Source of the DNA: Pseudomonas sp. GM50
GTDB taxonomy: Bacteria; Pseudomonadota; Gammaproteobacteria; Pseudomonadales; Pseudomonadaceae
NCBI RefSeq assembly: GCF_000282375.1
Contig: NZ_AKJK01000122.1
Span: 1-62,603 of the forward strand
Reading direction: 5' to 3'
Length of the DNA: 62,603 bases
Shown: positions 15,047-23,152 of the stretch, piece by piece
Position numbering within the stretch: the first letter of the stretch is position 1
How the letters are laid out: every line of letters begins with the position of its first letter
The notes under the pieces: generated by a model
Seen by the model: only the letters and a program-made list of their open reading frames with translations
Database searches by the model: none
Told to the model about the DNA's origin: nothing
Position numbers and translations under genes: made by a program

Positions 15047-16654
15047 TCACATCCGGAACACGCCGAAGCGGCTCGGTTCGATTGGTGCGTTCAGCGACGC
15101 CGACAAGGCCAGGGCCAACACGTCGCGGGTCTGCGCCGGGTCGATGACACCGTCGTCCCACAGTCGAGCGCTGGAATAATAGGGATGCCCCTGTTCTTCA
15201 TACTGATCGAGGATCGGTTGCTTGATCTCGGCTTCCTGCTCGGCGCTGAAACCATGACCACTGCGTTCGGCTTGCTCACGCTTGACCTGCACCAGCACGC
15301 CCGCCGCCTGTTCGGCACCCATCACGCCGATCCGTGCGTTCGGCCACATCCACAGGAAACGTGGATCGTAGGCCCGCCCGCACATGCCGTAATTACCGGC
15401 ACCGAAGCTGCCGCCGATGATCACGGTGAATTTCGGCACCTTGGCGCAGGCCACGGCCGTCACCAGTTTCGCGCCATGCTTGGCGATGCCGCCGGCTTCG
15501 TATTTCTGGCCGACCATGAAACCGGTGATGTTTTGCAGGAACAGCAATGGAATACCGCGCTGGCAGGCCAGTTCGATGAAGTGCGCGCCTTTCTGCGCGG
15601 CTTCGGCGAACAGGATGCCGTTGTTGGCGAGGATCGCGATCGGGTAACCGTGCAGGTGGGCAAAGCCGCACACCAATGTCGTGCCGAACAGTGCCTTGAA
15701 CTCATCGAACACCGAGCCGTCCACCAGCCGTGCTATCACTTCGCGCACGTCGAACGGTTGCTTGGCGTCCGCCGACACCACGCCGTATAACTCGTCGCTG
15801 CTGTACAGCGGCGCGATCGGCGTGCGCTGTTGCAGTTCACCGAGCTTGCGCCAATTGAGGTTGGCGACGCTGCGCCGGGCCAATGCGAGGGCGTGTTCAT
15901 CGCTCTCGGCGTAATGGTCGGCGACCCCGGAAATCTTGCAGTGCACATCGGCCCCGCCGAGGTCTTCGGCGCTGACCACTTCACCCGTCGCGGCTTTCAC
16001 CAGCGGTGGGCCGGCGAGGAAAATCGTCGCCTGTTGACGGACCATGATCGCTTCATCGGCCATCGCTGGTACGTAAGCGCCCCCGGCGGTGCACGAGCCC
16101 ATGACCACCGCAATCTGCGGAATGCCCATGGCACTCATGTTGGCCTGGTTGAAGAAGATCCGACCGAAGTGTTCGCGGTCCGGGAACACTTCATCCTGAC
16201 GCGGCAGGTTGGCGCCGCCGGAGTCCACCAGATAGATGCAGGGCAGGCGATTTTGTTGGGCGATGGTTTGCGCGCGCAGGTGTTTTTTCACCGTCAGCGG
16301 GTAGTACGAGCCACCTTTCACGGTGGCATCGTTGGCGACGATCATGCATTCGACGCCTTCCACCCGACCGATACCGGCAATCACGCCAGCGGCGGGAACG
16401 TCTTCGCCGTACACCGCGTAGGCCGCCAGTTGGCTGATTTCGAGAAATGGCGAACCCGGATCGAGCAGGCGATTGATCCGCTCACGGGGCAGCAGTTTGC
16501 CCCGAGATGTGTGACGCTCCTGAGCCTTCGGGCCGCCACCTTGCTGCACTTGCGCGAGCAAGGTGTGCAGGGCGTCGACCTGTTTGAGCATCGCCGCGCT
16601 ATTGGCCGCGAACTCTGCCGAACGGGGGTTGAGCTGGGTATGCAGGATAGCCAT
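15047..16654 (-). CDS. liuB: 3-methylcrotonyl-CoA carboxylase beta (carboxyltransferase) subunit LiuB
   Basis: A 535-residue carboxyltransferase subunit with N- and C-terminal crotonase-like halves. Visible blocks are SRGKLLPRERINRLLDPGS, GGSYYPLTVKKHLRAQ, DSGGANLPRQDEVFPD, GSCTAGGAYVPAM and the C-terminal half around GGSFGAGNYGMCGRAYDP. It transfers carboxyl from biotin on LiuD to 3-methylcrotonyl-CoA. The ribosome-binding site CGGAG lies six bases before the ATG. It lies 12 bp after liuA, clearly the same operon. Confidence 0.96.
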   Translation of the reverse strand: MAILHTQLNPRSAEFAANSAAMLKQVDALHTLLAQVQQGGGPKAQERHTSRGKLLPRERINRLLDPGSPFLEISQLAAYAVYGEDVPAAGVIAGIGRVEGVECMIVANDATVKGGSYYPLTVKKHLRAQTIAQQNRLPCIYLVDSGGANLPRQDEVFPDREHFGRIFFNQANMSAMGIPQIAVVMGSCTAGGAYVPAMADEAIMVRQQATIFLAGPPLVKAATGEVVSAEDLGGADVHCKISGVADHYAESDEHALALARRSVANLNWRKLGELQQRTPIAPLYSSDELYGVVSADAKQPFDVREVIARLVDGSVFDEFKALFGTTLVCGFAHLHGYPIAILANNGILFAEAAQKGAHFIELACQRGIPLLFLQNITGFMVGQKYEAGGIAKHGAKLVTAVACAKVPKFTVIIGGSFGAGNYGMCGRAYDPRFLWMWPNARIGVMGAEQAAGVLVQVKREQAERSGHGFSAEQEAEIKQPILDQYEEQGHPYYSSARLWDDGVIDPAQTRDVLALALSASLNAPIEPSRFGVFRM

Positions 16655-16666
16655 GTGCAGCTCCGT

Positions 16667-17830
16667 TTAGCGGGTTTCGTTGAACAGTTCGCGACCGATG
16701 AGCATGCGACGGATCTCACTGGTGCCGGCACCGATTTCATACAGCTTGGCGTCACGTAGCAGACGACCGGCCGGGAATTCGTTGATATAGCCGTTGCCAC
16801 CGAGAATCTGGATCGCGTCGAGGGCCATTCGGGTCGCGCATTCGGCGCTGTAGAGGATGACTCCGGCGGCGTCCTTGCGGGCGGTTTCGCCGCGCTCGCA
16901 GGCCTGGGCCACCGCATAGAGGTAGGCGCGGCTGGCATTGAGTTGGGTGTACATGTCGGCGACCTTGCCTTGGATCAGCTGGAATTCGCCGATGCTCTGG
17001 CCGAACTGTTTGCGGTCGTGGATGTATGGAACGATCAAGTCCATGCAGGCCTGCATGATCCCGGTCGGGCCTCCGGAAAGCACCACGCGCTCGTAGTCGA
17101 GGCCGCTCATCAGCACTTTCACGCCACCGTTGAGTACGCCGAGGATGTTTTCTTCCGGGACTTCGACGTCATCGAAAAACAGCTCGCAGGTGTTGGAACC
17201 GCGCATGCCGAGCTTGTCGAACTTGCTGCTGCGGCTGAAGCCTTTCCAGTCACGCTCGACGATGAACGCGGTGATGCCGTGCGGGCCTTTTTCCAGGTCG
17301 GTCTTGGCGTAGATCACATAGGTATTGGCGTCGGGACCGTTGGTGATCCAGGTTTTGCTGCCGTTGAGCACGTAGTGATCGCCACGTTTATCGGCGCGCA
17401 GTTTCATCGACACCACGTCGGAACCGGCATTCGGTTCGCTCATGGCCAAGGCACCGATGTGTTCGCCGCTGATCAGTTTTGGCAGGTATTTGCTTTTCTG
17501 TTCGTGAGTACCGTTGCGGTTGATCTGGTTGACGCAAAGGTTGGAGTGGGCGCCGTACGACAGGGCGACCGAGGCCGAGCCACGGCTGATTTCTTCCATG
17601 GCGACGACGTGCGCCAAGTAACCCAGGCCTGCGCCGCCGTACTCTTCTGGCACGGTAATGCCGAGCAGACCCATGTCGCCGAATTTGCGCCACAGGTCAG
17701 CGGGGAACAGGTTGTCGATGTCGATCTGAGCGGCGCGCGGGGCGATCTCTTTGGCGACGAAGGACTGAACCTGATCGCGCAGCATGTCGATGGTTTCACC
17801 GAGGGCAAAGTTCAGGGATGGGTAGCTCAT
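16667..17830 (-). CDS. liuA: Isovaleryl-CoA dehydrogenase LiuA
   Basis: A protein of 387 residues from MSYPSLNFALGETI. It has the acyl-CoA dehydrogenase fold with FAD/substrate block ALAMSEPNAGSDVVSM and WITNGPDANTYV. The catalytic glutamate is at E247 (GLDYERVVLSGG), in the helix-G position that distinguishes isovaleryl-CoA dehydrogenases from most others. It oxidises isovaleryl-CoA to 3-methylcrotonyl-CoA and passes electrons to ETF. It is the first gene of the operon. The frame before the ATG runs through the LiuR-box promoter and is not coding. AAAGGTG precedes the start. Confidence 0.95.
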   Translation of the reverse strand: MSYPSLNFALGETIDMLRDQVQSFVAKEIAPRAAQIDIDNLFPADLWRKFGDMGLLGITVPEEYGGAGLGYLAHVVAMEEISRGSASVALSYGAHSNLCVNQINRNGTHEQKSKYLPKLISGEHIGALAMSEPNAGSDVVSMKLRADKRGDHYVLNGSKTWITNGPDANTYVIYAKTDLEKGPHGITAFIVERDWKGFSRSSKFDKLGMRGSNTCELFFDDVEVPEENILGVLNGGVKVLMSGLDYERVVLSGGPTGIMQACMDLIVPYIHDRKQFGQSIGEFQLIQGKVADMYTQLNASRAYLYAVAQACERGETARKDAAGVILYSAECATRMALDAIQILGGNGYINEFPAGRLLRDAKLYEIGAGTSEIRRMLIGRELFNETR

Positions 17831-17885
17831 GGGGCACCTTTTGGCTTTTTTGTAGGGTGGGGAGGGCAGTGATTCGGCTCTCACC

Positions 17886-17945
17886 TTTACGTTAACGTAA
17901 GCCTGTGACGAATGGCTGTCAATCACCCTTTACGTTAACGTCAAC
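17886..17945. promoter_or_regulatory. Two LiuR boxes upstream of liuA
   Basis: TTTACGTTAACGTAAG (17886-17901) and CTTTACGTTAACGTCAAC (17928-17945) share the core TTTACGTTAACGT, with cores about 43 bp apart. They match the palindromic MerR-type box recognised by LiuR and lie between liuA and the divergent acyl-CoA synthetase gene. Confidence 0.85.
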
Positions 17946-17956
17946 TTGAGCGACTC

Positions 17957-18046
17957 TGTAGGAGCTGAGCTTGCTCGCGAAGAACGATAACGCGGTCGTA
18001 TAGTTACACCGCGGTGCTCCCATCGCGGGCAAGCCTCGCTCCTACA
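17957..18046. repeat. REP doublet
   Basis: Arms TGTAGGAGCTGAGCTTGCTC and GGGCAAGCCTCGCTCCTACA form an asymmetric pair. It lies 22 bp before the acyl-CoA synthetase start, so the synthetase leader contains it if transcription begins at the LiuR boxes. Confidence 0.85.
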
Positions 18047-18067
18047 ATAAAGACAATAGGGGTCGTC

Positions 18068-19765
18068 ATGGATCAACCCAGTGCAAGCCCGCAGCGCAGC
18101 TATACCCGTGGTTCCCAGGACAAAGCCTTGCTGGCGATGACCATCGGTCAGGCGTTCGATAACACGGTCGCGCAATACCCGAACGGGGAGGCGCTGGTCG
18201 TGCGCCATCAACAGCTGCGTTACACCTGGCAGCAGTTGGCAGAGGCCGTCGACCTGCACGCCAGAGCATTTTTGGCGCTGGGCTTGCAGACCGGTGATCG
18301 TCTGGGTATCTGGGCACCGAACTGCGCCCAGTGGTGCATCAGCCAGTTCGCCAGCGCGAAAATCGGCGTGATCCTGGTCAACATCAACCCGGCTTACCGC
18401 AGTTCCGAACTCGAATACGTGTTGAAGCAGTCCGGTTGCCAATGGCTGGTCTGTGCCGGGGCTTTCAAGACCTCCGACTATCACGGCATGCTGCAGGGGC
18501 TGGTACCGGAATTGGCAGAGCAATCCATCGGCCAGTTGCAGGGCGAACGCTTGCCGGAACTGCGCGGGGTGATCAGTCTGGATGCGCAGCCGCCATCGGG
18601 TTTCCTGCCGTGGTCGCAGCTGACTGATTTGGCGGCCAGCGTGTCGGTCGAGCAATTGCGCGAACGCCAGGACAGTCTGCATTTCGATCAAGCGGTAAAC
18701 ATCCAGTACACCTCCGGCACCACCGGTTTCCCCAAGGGCGCGACCCTCAGTCATTACAACATTCTCAACAACGGTTACATGGTCGGCGAAAGCCTCGGGC
18801 TGACGGCCAATGATCGGCTGGTGATTCCTGTGCCGCTTTACCACTGCTTCGGCATGGTCATGGGCAATCTCGGCTGCGTCACCCACGGCAGTACCATGAT
18901 TTACCCCAACGACGCCTTCGATCCATTGCTGACGCTGAGCACCGTCGCCGAAGAAAAAGCCACCGCGCTTTACGGCGTACCGACCATGTTCATCGCCATG
19001 CTCGATCAGCCCAAGCGCGCGGAGTTTGATCTGTCGAGCCTGCGCACCGGGATCATGGCCGGGGCGACCTGCCCGATCGAGGTGATGCGCCGGGTTATCA
19101 ATGAAATGCACATGAGCGAAGTGCAGATTGCCTACGGCATGACGGAAACCAGCCCCGTGTCTTTGCAGACCGGTCCGTCAGACGAGCTGGAATTGCGCGT
19201 CACCACCGTTGGTCGAACCCAGCCGCAACTGGAAAGCAAAATCATCGACGAGGCGGGCAACCTGGTACCGCGCGGCACCATCGGTGAGCTGTGTACTCGA
19301 GGCTACAGCGTGATGCTCGGCTACTGGAACAACCCGCAAGGCACCGCCGAGGCTATTGATGAAGCGGGCTGGATGCACACCGGCGATCTGGCGAGCATGA
19401 ATGACGAAGGCTACGTGTGCATCGCCGGGCGTAACAAGGACATGATCATCCGCGGCGGTGAGAATGTTTACCCAAGGGAGCTGGAAGAGTTCTTCTTCAC
19501 CCACCCGGCGGTAGCCGACGTGCAAGTGATCGGCATTCCTTGTTCCCGCTATGGTGAAGAGATCGTCGCCTGGATCAAATTCCACCCCGGCCACAGCGCC
19601 ACCGAGCAGGAACTGCAAGCCTGGTGCAAGGAGCGCATCGCGCACTTCAAGACGCCGCGTTACTTCAAGTTCGTCGAGGAGTTTCCAATGACGGTGACTG
19701 GGAAGATCCAGAAGTTTCGGATGCGTGAGATCAGCGTTGAGGAGCTGCGAGGTAATCACGCCTGA
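18068..19765 (+). CDS. AMP-forming acyl-CoA synthetase (ACSF2/FadD-like)
   Basis: A protein of 565 residues from MDQPSASPQR. It belongs to the AMP-binding superfamily: P-loop YTSGTTGFPKGAT at about 213-225, A5 motif YGMTETSPVS, A7 GYWNNPQGTAEAIDEAGWMHTGD region and A10 lysine in PMTVTGKIQKF. It activates a fatty or branched-chain acid with ATP and CoA; a substrate linked to leucine or isovalerate is suggested by its position, divergent from liuA across shared LiuR boxes. It is not of the acetoacetyl-CoA synthetase type by length or start. GGGG lies five bases before the ATG; the frame upstream lies in a REP. Confidence 0.9.
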   Translation: MDQPSASPQRSYTRGSQDKALLAMTIGQAFDNTVAQYPNGEALVVRHQQLRYTWQQLAEAVDLHARAFLALGLQTGDRLGIWAPNCAQWCISQFASAKIGVILVNINPAYRSSELEYVLKQSGCQWLVCAGAFKTSDYHGMLQGLVPELAEQSIGQLQGERLPELRGVISLDAQPPSGFLPWSQLTDLAASVSVEQLRERQDSLHFDQAVNIQYTSGTTGFPKGATLSHYNILNNGYMVGESLGLTANDRLVIPVPLYHCFGMVMGNLGCVTHGSTMIYPNDAFDPLLTLSTVAEEKATALYGVPTMFIAMLDQPKRAEFDLSSLRTGIMAGATCPIEVMRRVINEMHMSEVQIAYGMTETSPVSLQTGPSDELELRVTTVGRTQPQLESKIIDEAGNLVPRGTIGELCTRGYSVMLGYWNNPQGTAEAIDEAGWMHTGDLASMNDEGYVCIAGRNKDMIIRGGENVYPRELEEFFFTHPAVADVQVIGIPCSRYGEEIVAWIKFHPGHSATEQELQAWCKERIAHFKTPRYFKFVEEFPMTVTGKIQKFRMREISVEELRGNHA

Positions 19766-19776
19766 CCACAATTCCT

Positions 19777-19867
19777 TGTGGGAGCGAGCCTGCTCGCGAT
19801 GACGGCAGCACATCCAATATAGATGTCGGCTGAACCACCGCTATCGCGAGCAGGCTCGCTCCCACAG
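19777..19867. repeat. REP doublet
   Basis: Arms TGTGGGAGCGAGCCTGCTCG and CGAGCAGGCTCGCTCCCACA lie 11 bp after the acyl-CoA synthetase stop and before the convergent CrcY-type RNA. Confidence 0.88.
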
Positions 19868-19901
19868 GGGGGGCAGTGGAAATGGCAAACACCAGAAAGC
19901 A

Positions 19902-20274
19902 CAAAGGGGAGCCGAAGCTCCCCTTTAATTTTGTCGTTACGTGCTCTTTTTTTATTATTGAGGGGCGGTCTGTTGTTGTTTTTGGCAACCGTGGCCCTTT
20001 ACCGCTGTTTTTGTCGATCCCCATCCGGGATCAAGAGCAAACGTATTTTTTTGAGCGCTGATCTACTTTTTCGCCAAGCGATCCAACCAGTTCGGGAGCT
20101 ACCTGAAGGTAGTTTTATTGTTCTCTGCCCGGTTGCGGGTTACTTCGAAAAGCACCCTGAAAAGCACATCCTCTCCAAAAAAATCTGTTAGCTGCGTCTC
20201 TGCCGTGTTGTTCTTGTTATGTCAGAGTCGTTACGTCTTATTTTTATTGGTTTGCAGTTTTTATTCTTGTTATG
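19902..20274 (-). ncRNA. crcY: CrcY/CrcZ-type regulatory RNA (Hfq/Crc decoy)
   Basis: On the minus strand, about 373 nt run from a sigma-54 start near 20274 to a terminator hairpin AAAGGGGAGC-UUCG-GCUCCCCUUU (19925-19902). The RNA carries six clusters that meet AAnAAnAA, the Hfq/Crc target motif: 20271-20261 AACAAGAATAA, 20251-20240 (AATAAAAATAA), 20218-20207 AACAAGAACAAC, 20123-20112 (AACAATAA), 19983-19969 (AACAACAA) and 19959-19943 (AATAATAA). This is the design of CrcZ/CrcY/CrcX, which remove Hfq/Crc from catabolic mRNAs when preferred carbon runs out. Its place next to the HMG-CoA lyase gene matches crcY of P. putida as I remember it. No real protein frame occurs in 19870-20440. Confidence 0.87.
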
Positions 20275-20285
20275 CCATAGAGATA

Positions 20286-20299
20286 GCAGAAGCCGTGCC
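20286..20299 (-). promoter_or_regulatory. Sigma-54 promoter of the CrcY-type RNA
   Basis: Minus strand TTGGCACGGCTTCTGCTAT has GG (20299-20298), ten bases, then GC (20287-20286), the required -24/-12 spacing. Transcription would start about 12 bases further, near 20274. Confidence 0.85.
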
Positions 20300-20381
20300 A
20301 ACTTTTAAAAACCCTTTAAATTCAATGCTTTGAGTTTTTCGTAGGATTTTTCATCCGACCCAAACCCGACAATTTGTTTCC

Positions 20382-20424
20382 GTGTTACTCGCTTCCGCCC
20401 ACGTTTCTGCACACGCGGTAACAC
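20382..20424. promoter_or_regulatory. Candidate CbrB enhancer upstream of the CrcY-type RNA
   Basis: A perfect 7-bp inverted repeat, GTGTTAC (20382-20388) and GTAACAC (20418-20424), lies about 110-150 bp before the predicted start, a normal distance for a sigma-54 activator. CbrB drives crc RNAs in Pseudomonas; assignment here is inference. Confidence 0.55.
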
Positions 20425-20442
20425 CCGGACACATCCACACTG

Positions 20443-21342
20443 TCACTGTGCGCTGCGAGCCTTGGCGACGCGCGAACCCGTAGGGCGCCCCAGCACCGCG
20501 CAAATCTGTTGGCCGGCCCGAATCAAGGCGTCCAGGTCGACTCCGGTCTCGATACCCAGGCCGTTGAGCAGGTAAACCACGTCTTCGGTCGCGACATTGC
20601 CGCTGGCGCCCTTGGCGTACGGGCAGCCGCCGAGGCCGGCGATGGAGCTGTCGAACACCGCGATGCCTTCCAGCAGGCTGGCGTAGATGTTGGCCATGGC
20701 CTGGCCATAGGTATCGTGAAAGTGCCCGGCCAGTTTTTCACGTGGCACATCGGCCGAGACCACTTCGAACATCTTGCGGGTCGCGCCGGCAGTGCCGGTG
20801 CCGATGGTGTCTCCCAGTGAAACCTCGTAGCAGCCCATGGCATAAAGCTCACGAGCAACCCGGGCGACTTGTGCAGGCGCGACATCACCTTCGTAAGGGC
20901 AGCCCAGCACACAGGACACGTAACCGCGCACGCTGACGCCGTGTTGTCTGGCGGCATCCATGATCGGCACGAAACGCTCCAGGCTCTCGCTGATCGAGCA
21001 ATTGATGTTGCGCTGGGAAAATGCTTCGGACGCAGCAGCGAACACCGCGACTTCCTTGACCCCGGCGGCAATGGCGTCTTCAAAGCCCCGCAGGTTGGGG
21101 GCGAGGGCGCCATAGGTCACGCCCGGCTTGCGCTTGATCTGCGCGAAGACCTCGGCGGAACCGGCCATTTGCGGCACCCATTTGGGCGAGACGAAACTGC
21201 CGACTTCTATATAGCCCAGGCCTGCGGCGGTCAGCGCGTCAACCAGTTGCACTTTGTCCGCAACGCTGATGGGCTGGGCTTCGTTTTGCAAACCGTCGCG
21301 GGGGCCGACTTCGACCAGGCGTACGTGGGTGGGTAGGGACAT
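20443..21342 (-). CDS. liuE: Hydroxymethylglutaryl-CoA lyase LiuE (MvaB)
   Basis: A protein of 299 residues from MSLPTHVRLVEVG. It is a TIM-barrel lyase with the metal/substrate motif VEVGPRDGLQNE near the start, GCPYEGDV in the middle and the flexible catalytic-cysteine loop SIAGLGGCPYAKGASGN. It splits HMG-CoA into acetoacetate and acetyl-CoA, the last leucine-specific step. It is separated from liuABCD by the synthetase gene and the CrcY-type RNA and follows liuR on the same strand after a REP. The upstream frame extension is read from that REP and is not coding. Confidence 0.95.
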   Translation of the reverse strand: MSLPTHVRLVEVGPRDGLQNEAQPISVADKVQLVDALTAAGLGYIEVGSFVSPKWVPQMAGSAEVFAQIKRKPGVTYGALAPNLRGFEDAIAAGVKEVAVFAAASEAFSQRNINCSISESLERFVPIMDAARQHGVSVRGYVSCVLGCPYEGDVAPAQVARVARELYAMGCYEVSLGDTIGTGTAGATRKMFEVVSADVPREKLAGHFHDTYGQAMANIYASLLEGIAVFDSSIAGLGGCPYAKGASGNVATEDVVYLLNGLGIETGVDLDALIRAGQQICAVLGRPTGSRVAKARSAQ

Positions 21343-21384
21343 GGCAATGGACCTGTTGAAATTGTATGAATGTTCACAGAACCC

Positions 21385-21476
21385 TGTAGGAGCTGAGCTT
21401 GCTCGCGAAAGCGTCAGGTCAGTCGACATCAATGTTGAAGGACATACCGCTTTCGCGAGCAAGCTCAGCTCCTACA
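21385..21476. repeat. REP doublet overlapping the liuR stop codon
   Basis: Arms TGTAGGAGCTGAGCTTGCTC and GAGCAAGCTCAGCTCCTACA enclose a spacer (GTCGACATCAATGTTGAAG). The last bases (CTA at 21472-21474) are the liuR stop codon read on the minus strand. Confidence 0.88.
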
Positions 21477-21870
21477 CGAGCTGCTGGCTCTTGATCGTCT
21501 GTTCCAACGCCTGGGTACAGCGCTCTTCGGCCGTATCGAGTTCCAGTTTCATCTGTTCGATGTCCAGCAATTGCTGTTCGAGTTGTTCCCGACGCTCGGC
21601 GATTTTCGCCAGCATGCTGTGCAGTTGCTTGGTGTTACCGCTGGAGGGGTCATAAAGCTCGATCAGCTCGCGGCATTCGGCCAGGGAAAAACCAATGCGC
21701 TTGCCCCGCAGAATCAGCTTCAGGCTGACCTTGTCACGGGGCGAATAAATGCGTTCCTGGCCGCGGCGCTCGGGGCTGAGCAGGCCTTGCTCTTCATAGA
21801 AGCGAATGGCCCGGGTGGTGATGTCGAGCTCGCGGGCGAGGTCGGAAATGCTATAGGTCTGGCTGCTCAT
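21472..21870 (-). CDS. liuR: MerR-family regulator of leucine catabolism LiuR
   Basis: A 132-residue regulator. An N-terminal MerR helix-turn-helix (YSISDLARELDITTRAIRFYEEQGLL) and wing (RIYSPRDKVSLKLILRGKRIGFSL) precede a coiled-coil dimerisation helix at about 85-130. No metal-binding cysteine is in the C-terminal loop, consistent with a coenzyme-A-type effector as in LiuR/CueR-unlike members. It represses or tunes liu genes; matching boxes lie before liuA and before liuR itself. The stop codon is supplied by the adjoining REP, so the end of the protein (QQLV) may have been altered by repeat insertion. Confidence 0.93.
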   Translation of the reverse strand: MSSQTYSISDLARELDITTRAIRFYEEQGLLSPERRGQERIYSPRDKVSLKLILRGKRIGFSLAECRELIELYDPSSGNTKQLHSMLAKIAERREQLEQQLLDIEQMKLELDTAEERCTQALEQTIKSQQLV

Positions 21871-21912
21871 GGAAGCGCTCGAAAAAGGTCATGGCGCTAA
21901 GCTAATGGCAGG

Positions 21913-21928
21913 TTGACGTTTACGTCAA
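21913..21928. promoter_or_regulatory. LiuR box upstream of liuR
   Basis: TTGACGTTTACGTCAA is a near-perfect palindrome matching the boxes at 17886 and 17928. It lies 43 bp before the liuR start and indicates autoregulation. Confidence 0.85.
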
Positions 21929-21960
21929 GGGGCATGGATCTTCGTTGGTATTACCGGCCT

Positions 21961-22036
21961 CTTCGCGGGCAAGCCTCGCTCCTACAGGTTTGGTGTCGAT
22001 CATTTAACCTTGTAGGAGCGAGGCTTGCCCGCGAAG
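21961..22036. repeat. REP doublet, opposite arm orientation
   Basis: CTTCGCGGGCAAGCCTCGCT CCTACA comes first and TGTAGGAGCGAGGCTTGCCC GCGAAG second, so the arms point outward to the reverse of most copies. The same form occurs at 27029, 33399, 43284 and 51613. Confidence 0.85.
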
Positions 22037-22058
22037 AACGATGACGCGGTCCAAAGTC

Positions 22059-22988
22059 CTACACCTTATCGAGCTTCTTCTCATGCGCCGTAACCTGCTG
22101 GCACAACTCGATCATTTGCTCGCGCATCCAGCGGTTGGCCGGGTCCTGGTCGGTGCTTTCGTGCCAGTAGAGGTGAGTTTCCACCGGAGGAACCTCTTTA
22201 ACCGGCAGGTTCACCGCGTACAAGTCATGGCGACGGGCGAAGCGTTCCGGCACGGTCATGACCATGTCAGTCTGTTGCAACACCTGGGACGCCATCAGGT
22301 AATGCTGGGAGCGCAGGGCGATCTTGCGCTGGATGCCCATTTTGCCCAGGGCCAGATCGACATAACCCAGACCGCTGCGCCGGCTGGAGATATGGATGTG
22401 GGTCAGGGACAGATAATCGTCGAGGGTGAATTTCTCTTTGCCCGCCAACGGATGGCCCTTGCGCATGGCGCACACGTAACGGTCCTCCATCAACTTGACG
22501 TGACGCACCTGCGGGTCGGTGTTGAGCGGCGCATCCACCGCGAAATCGAGACGCCCGGCCGCCAGTTCCTTGGTGGTCTCGCGACGTTTGGACAAGAAGC
22601 TTTCGATGATCACCGTCGGCGCCAGGCGTCGCAGGCGCTGGAACAGCGGCGGCAGGATCACCGCTTCAGTGAGGTCGGTCATGCTGATGCGGTAGGTCTT
22701 GACCGCCTGTAACGGGTTAAAAATGCGGCTTTCCTGCACCGACACTCGCAGCAAGGAGAGGGCGTTGCGCACGGGGCCGATGATGTTCTGCGCCATCGGC
22801 GTCGGCACCATGCCTTGGGCGGTGCGCACGAAAAGCGGATCGTTGAAGGTCTCGCGCAGGCGGGCCAGAGCGTTCGAGACTGCCGGTTGAGTAATGCCGA
22901 CAATTTGCCCGGCGCGCGTCAGGTTGGCTTCGGTGTAGATCGCGTCGAAGACGATGAAAAGGTTGAGGTCGACCTTGCTCAGATTCAT
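22059..22988 (-). CDS. LysR-family transcriptional regulator
   Basis: A 309-residue regulator. The N-terminal winged helix (LNLFIVFDAIYTEANLTRAGQIVGITQPAVSNALARLRE) is followed by a substrate-binding-like effector domain at about 95-300. It is divergent from the acyl-CoA dehydrogenase at 23153, so it probably activates that gene in response to an acyl or CoA-linked compound (inference). The 164-bp region between them contains dyads such as GATCAGTCGATC, where a LysR box could lie. The inducer is unknown. Confidence 0.9.
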   Translation of the reverse strand: MNLSKVDLNLFIVFDAIYTEANLTRAGQIVGITQPAVSNALARLRETFNDPLFVRTAQGMVPTPMAQNIIGPVRNALSLLRVSVQESRIFNPLQAVKTYRISMTDLTEAVILPPLFQRLRRLAPTVIIESFLSKRRETTKELAAGRLDFAVDAPLNTDPQVRHVKLMEDRYVCAMRKGHPLAGKEKFTLDDYLSLTHIHISSRRSGLGYVDLALGKMGIQRKIALRSQHYLMASQVLQQTDMVMTVPERFARRHDLYAVNLPVKEVPPVETHLYWHESTDQDPANRWMREQMIELCQQVTAHEKKLDKV

Positions 22989-23152
22989 TGCGCTGCGCTC
23001 TCTGCTCTTGTTTTAGGAAGGTAGCTCGATCAGTCGATCATATATCGGTGATGAATGTTAATACACGCCGAGAATAGGCTAGGTAAATTATCAACGCTGT
23101 TCTAGCATCGATTGCATGACCTGAACAACCTCCCTTTAGAAGGTAGCTGCCC

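Noticed and set aside
19777..19867. REP after the acyl-CoA synthetase as an attachment site or transposon end
   Set aside because: No target duplication, integrase or transposase nearby; it matches the ordinary doublets across the window.
19823..20333. Small open frames in the gap between the acyl-CoA synthetase and liuE
   Set aside because: They have no family motif and poor codon use for this genome. The region is better explained by a REP and the CrcY-type RNA on the minus strand.
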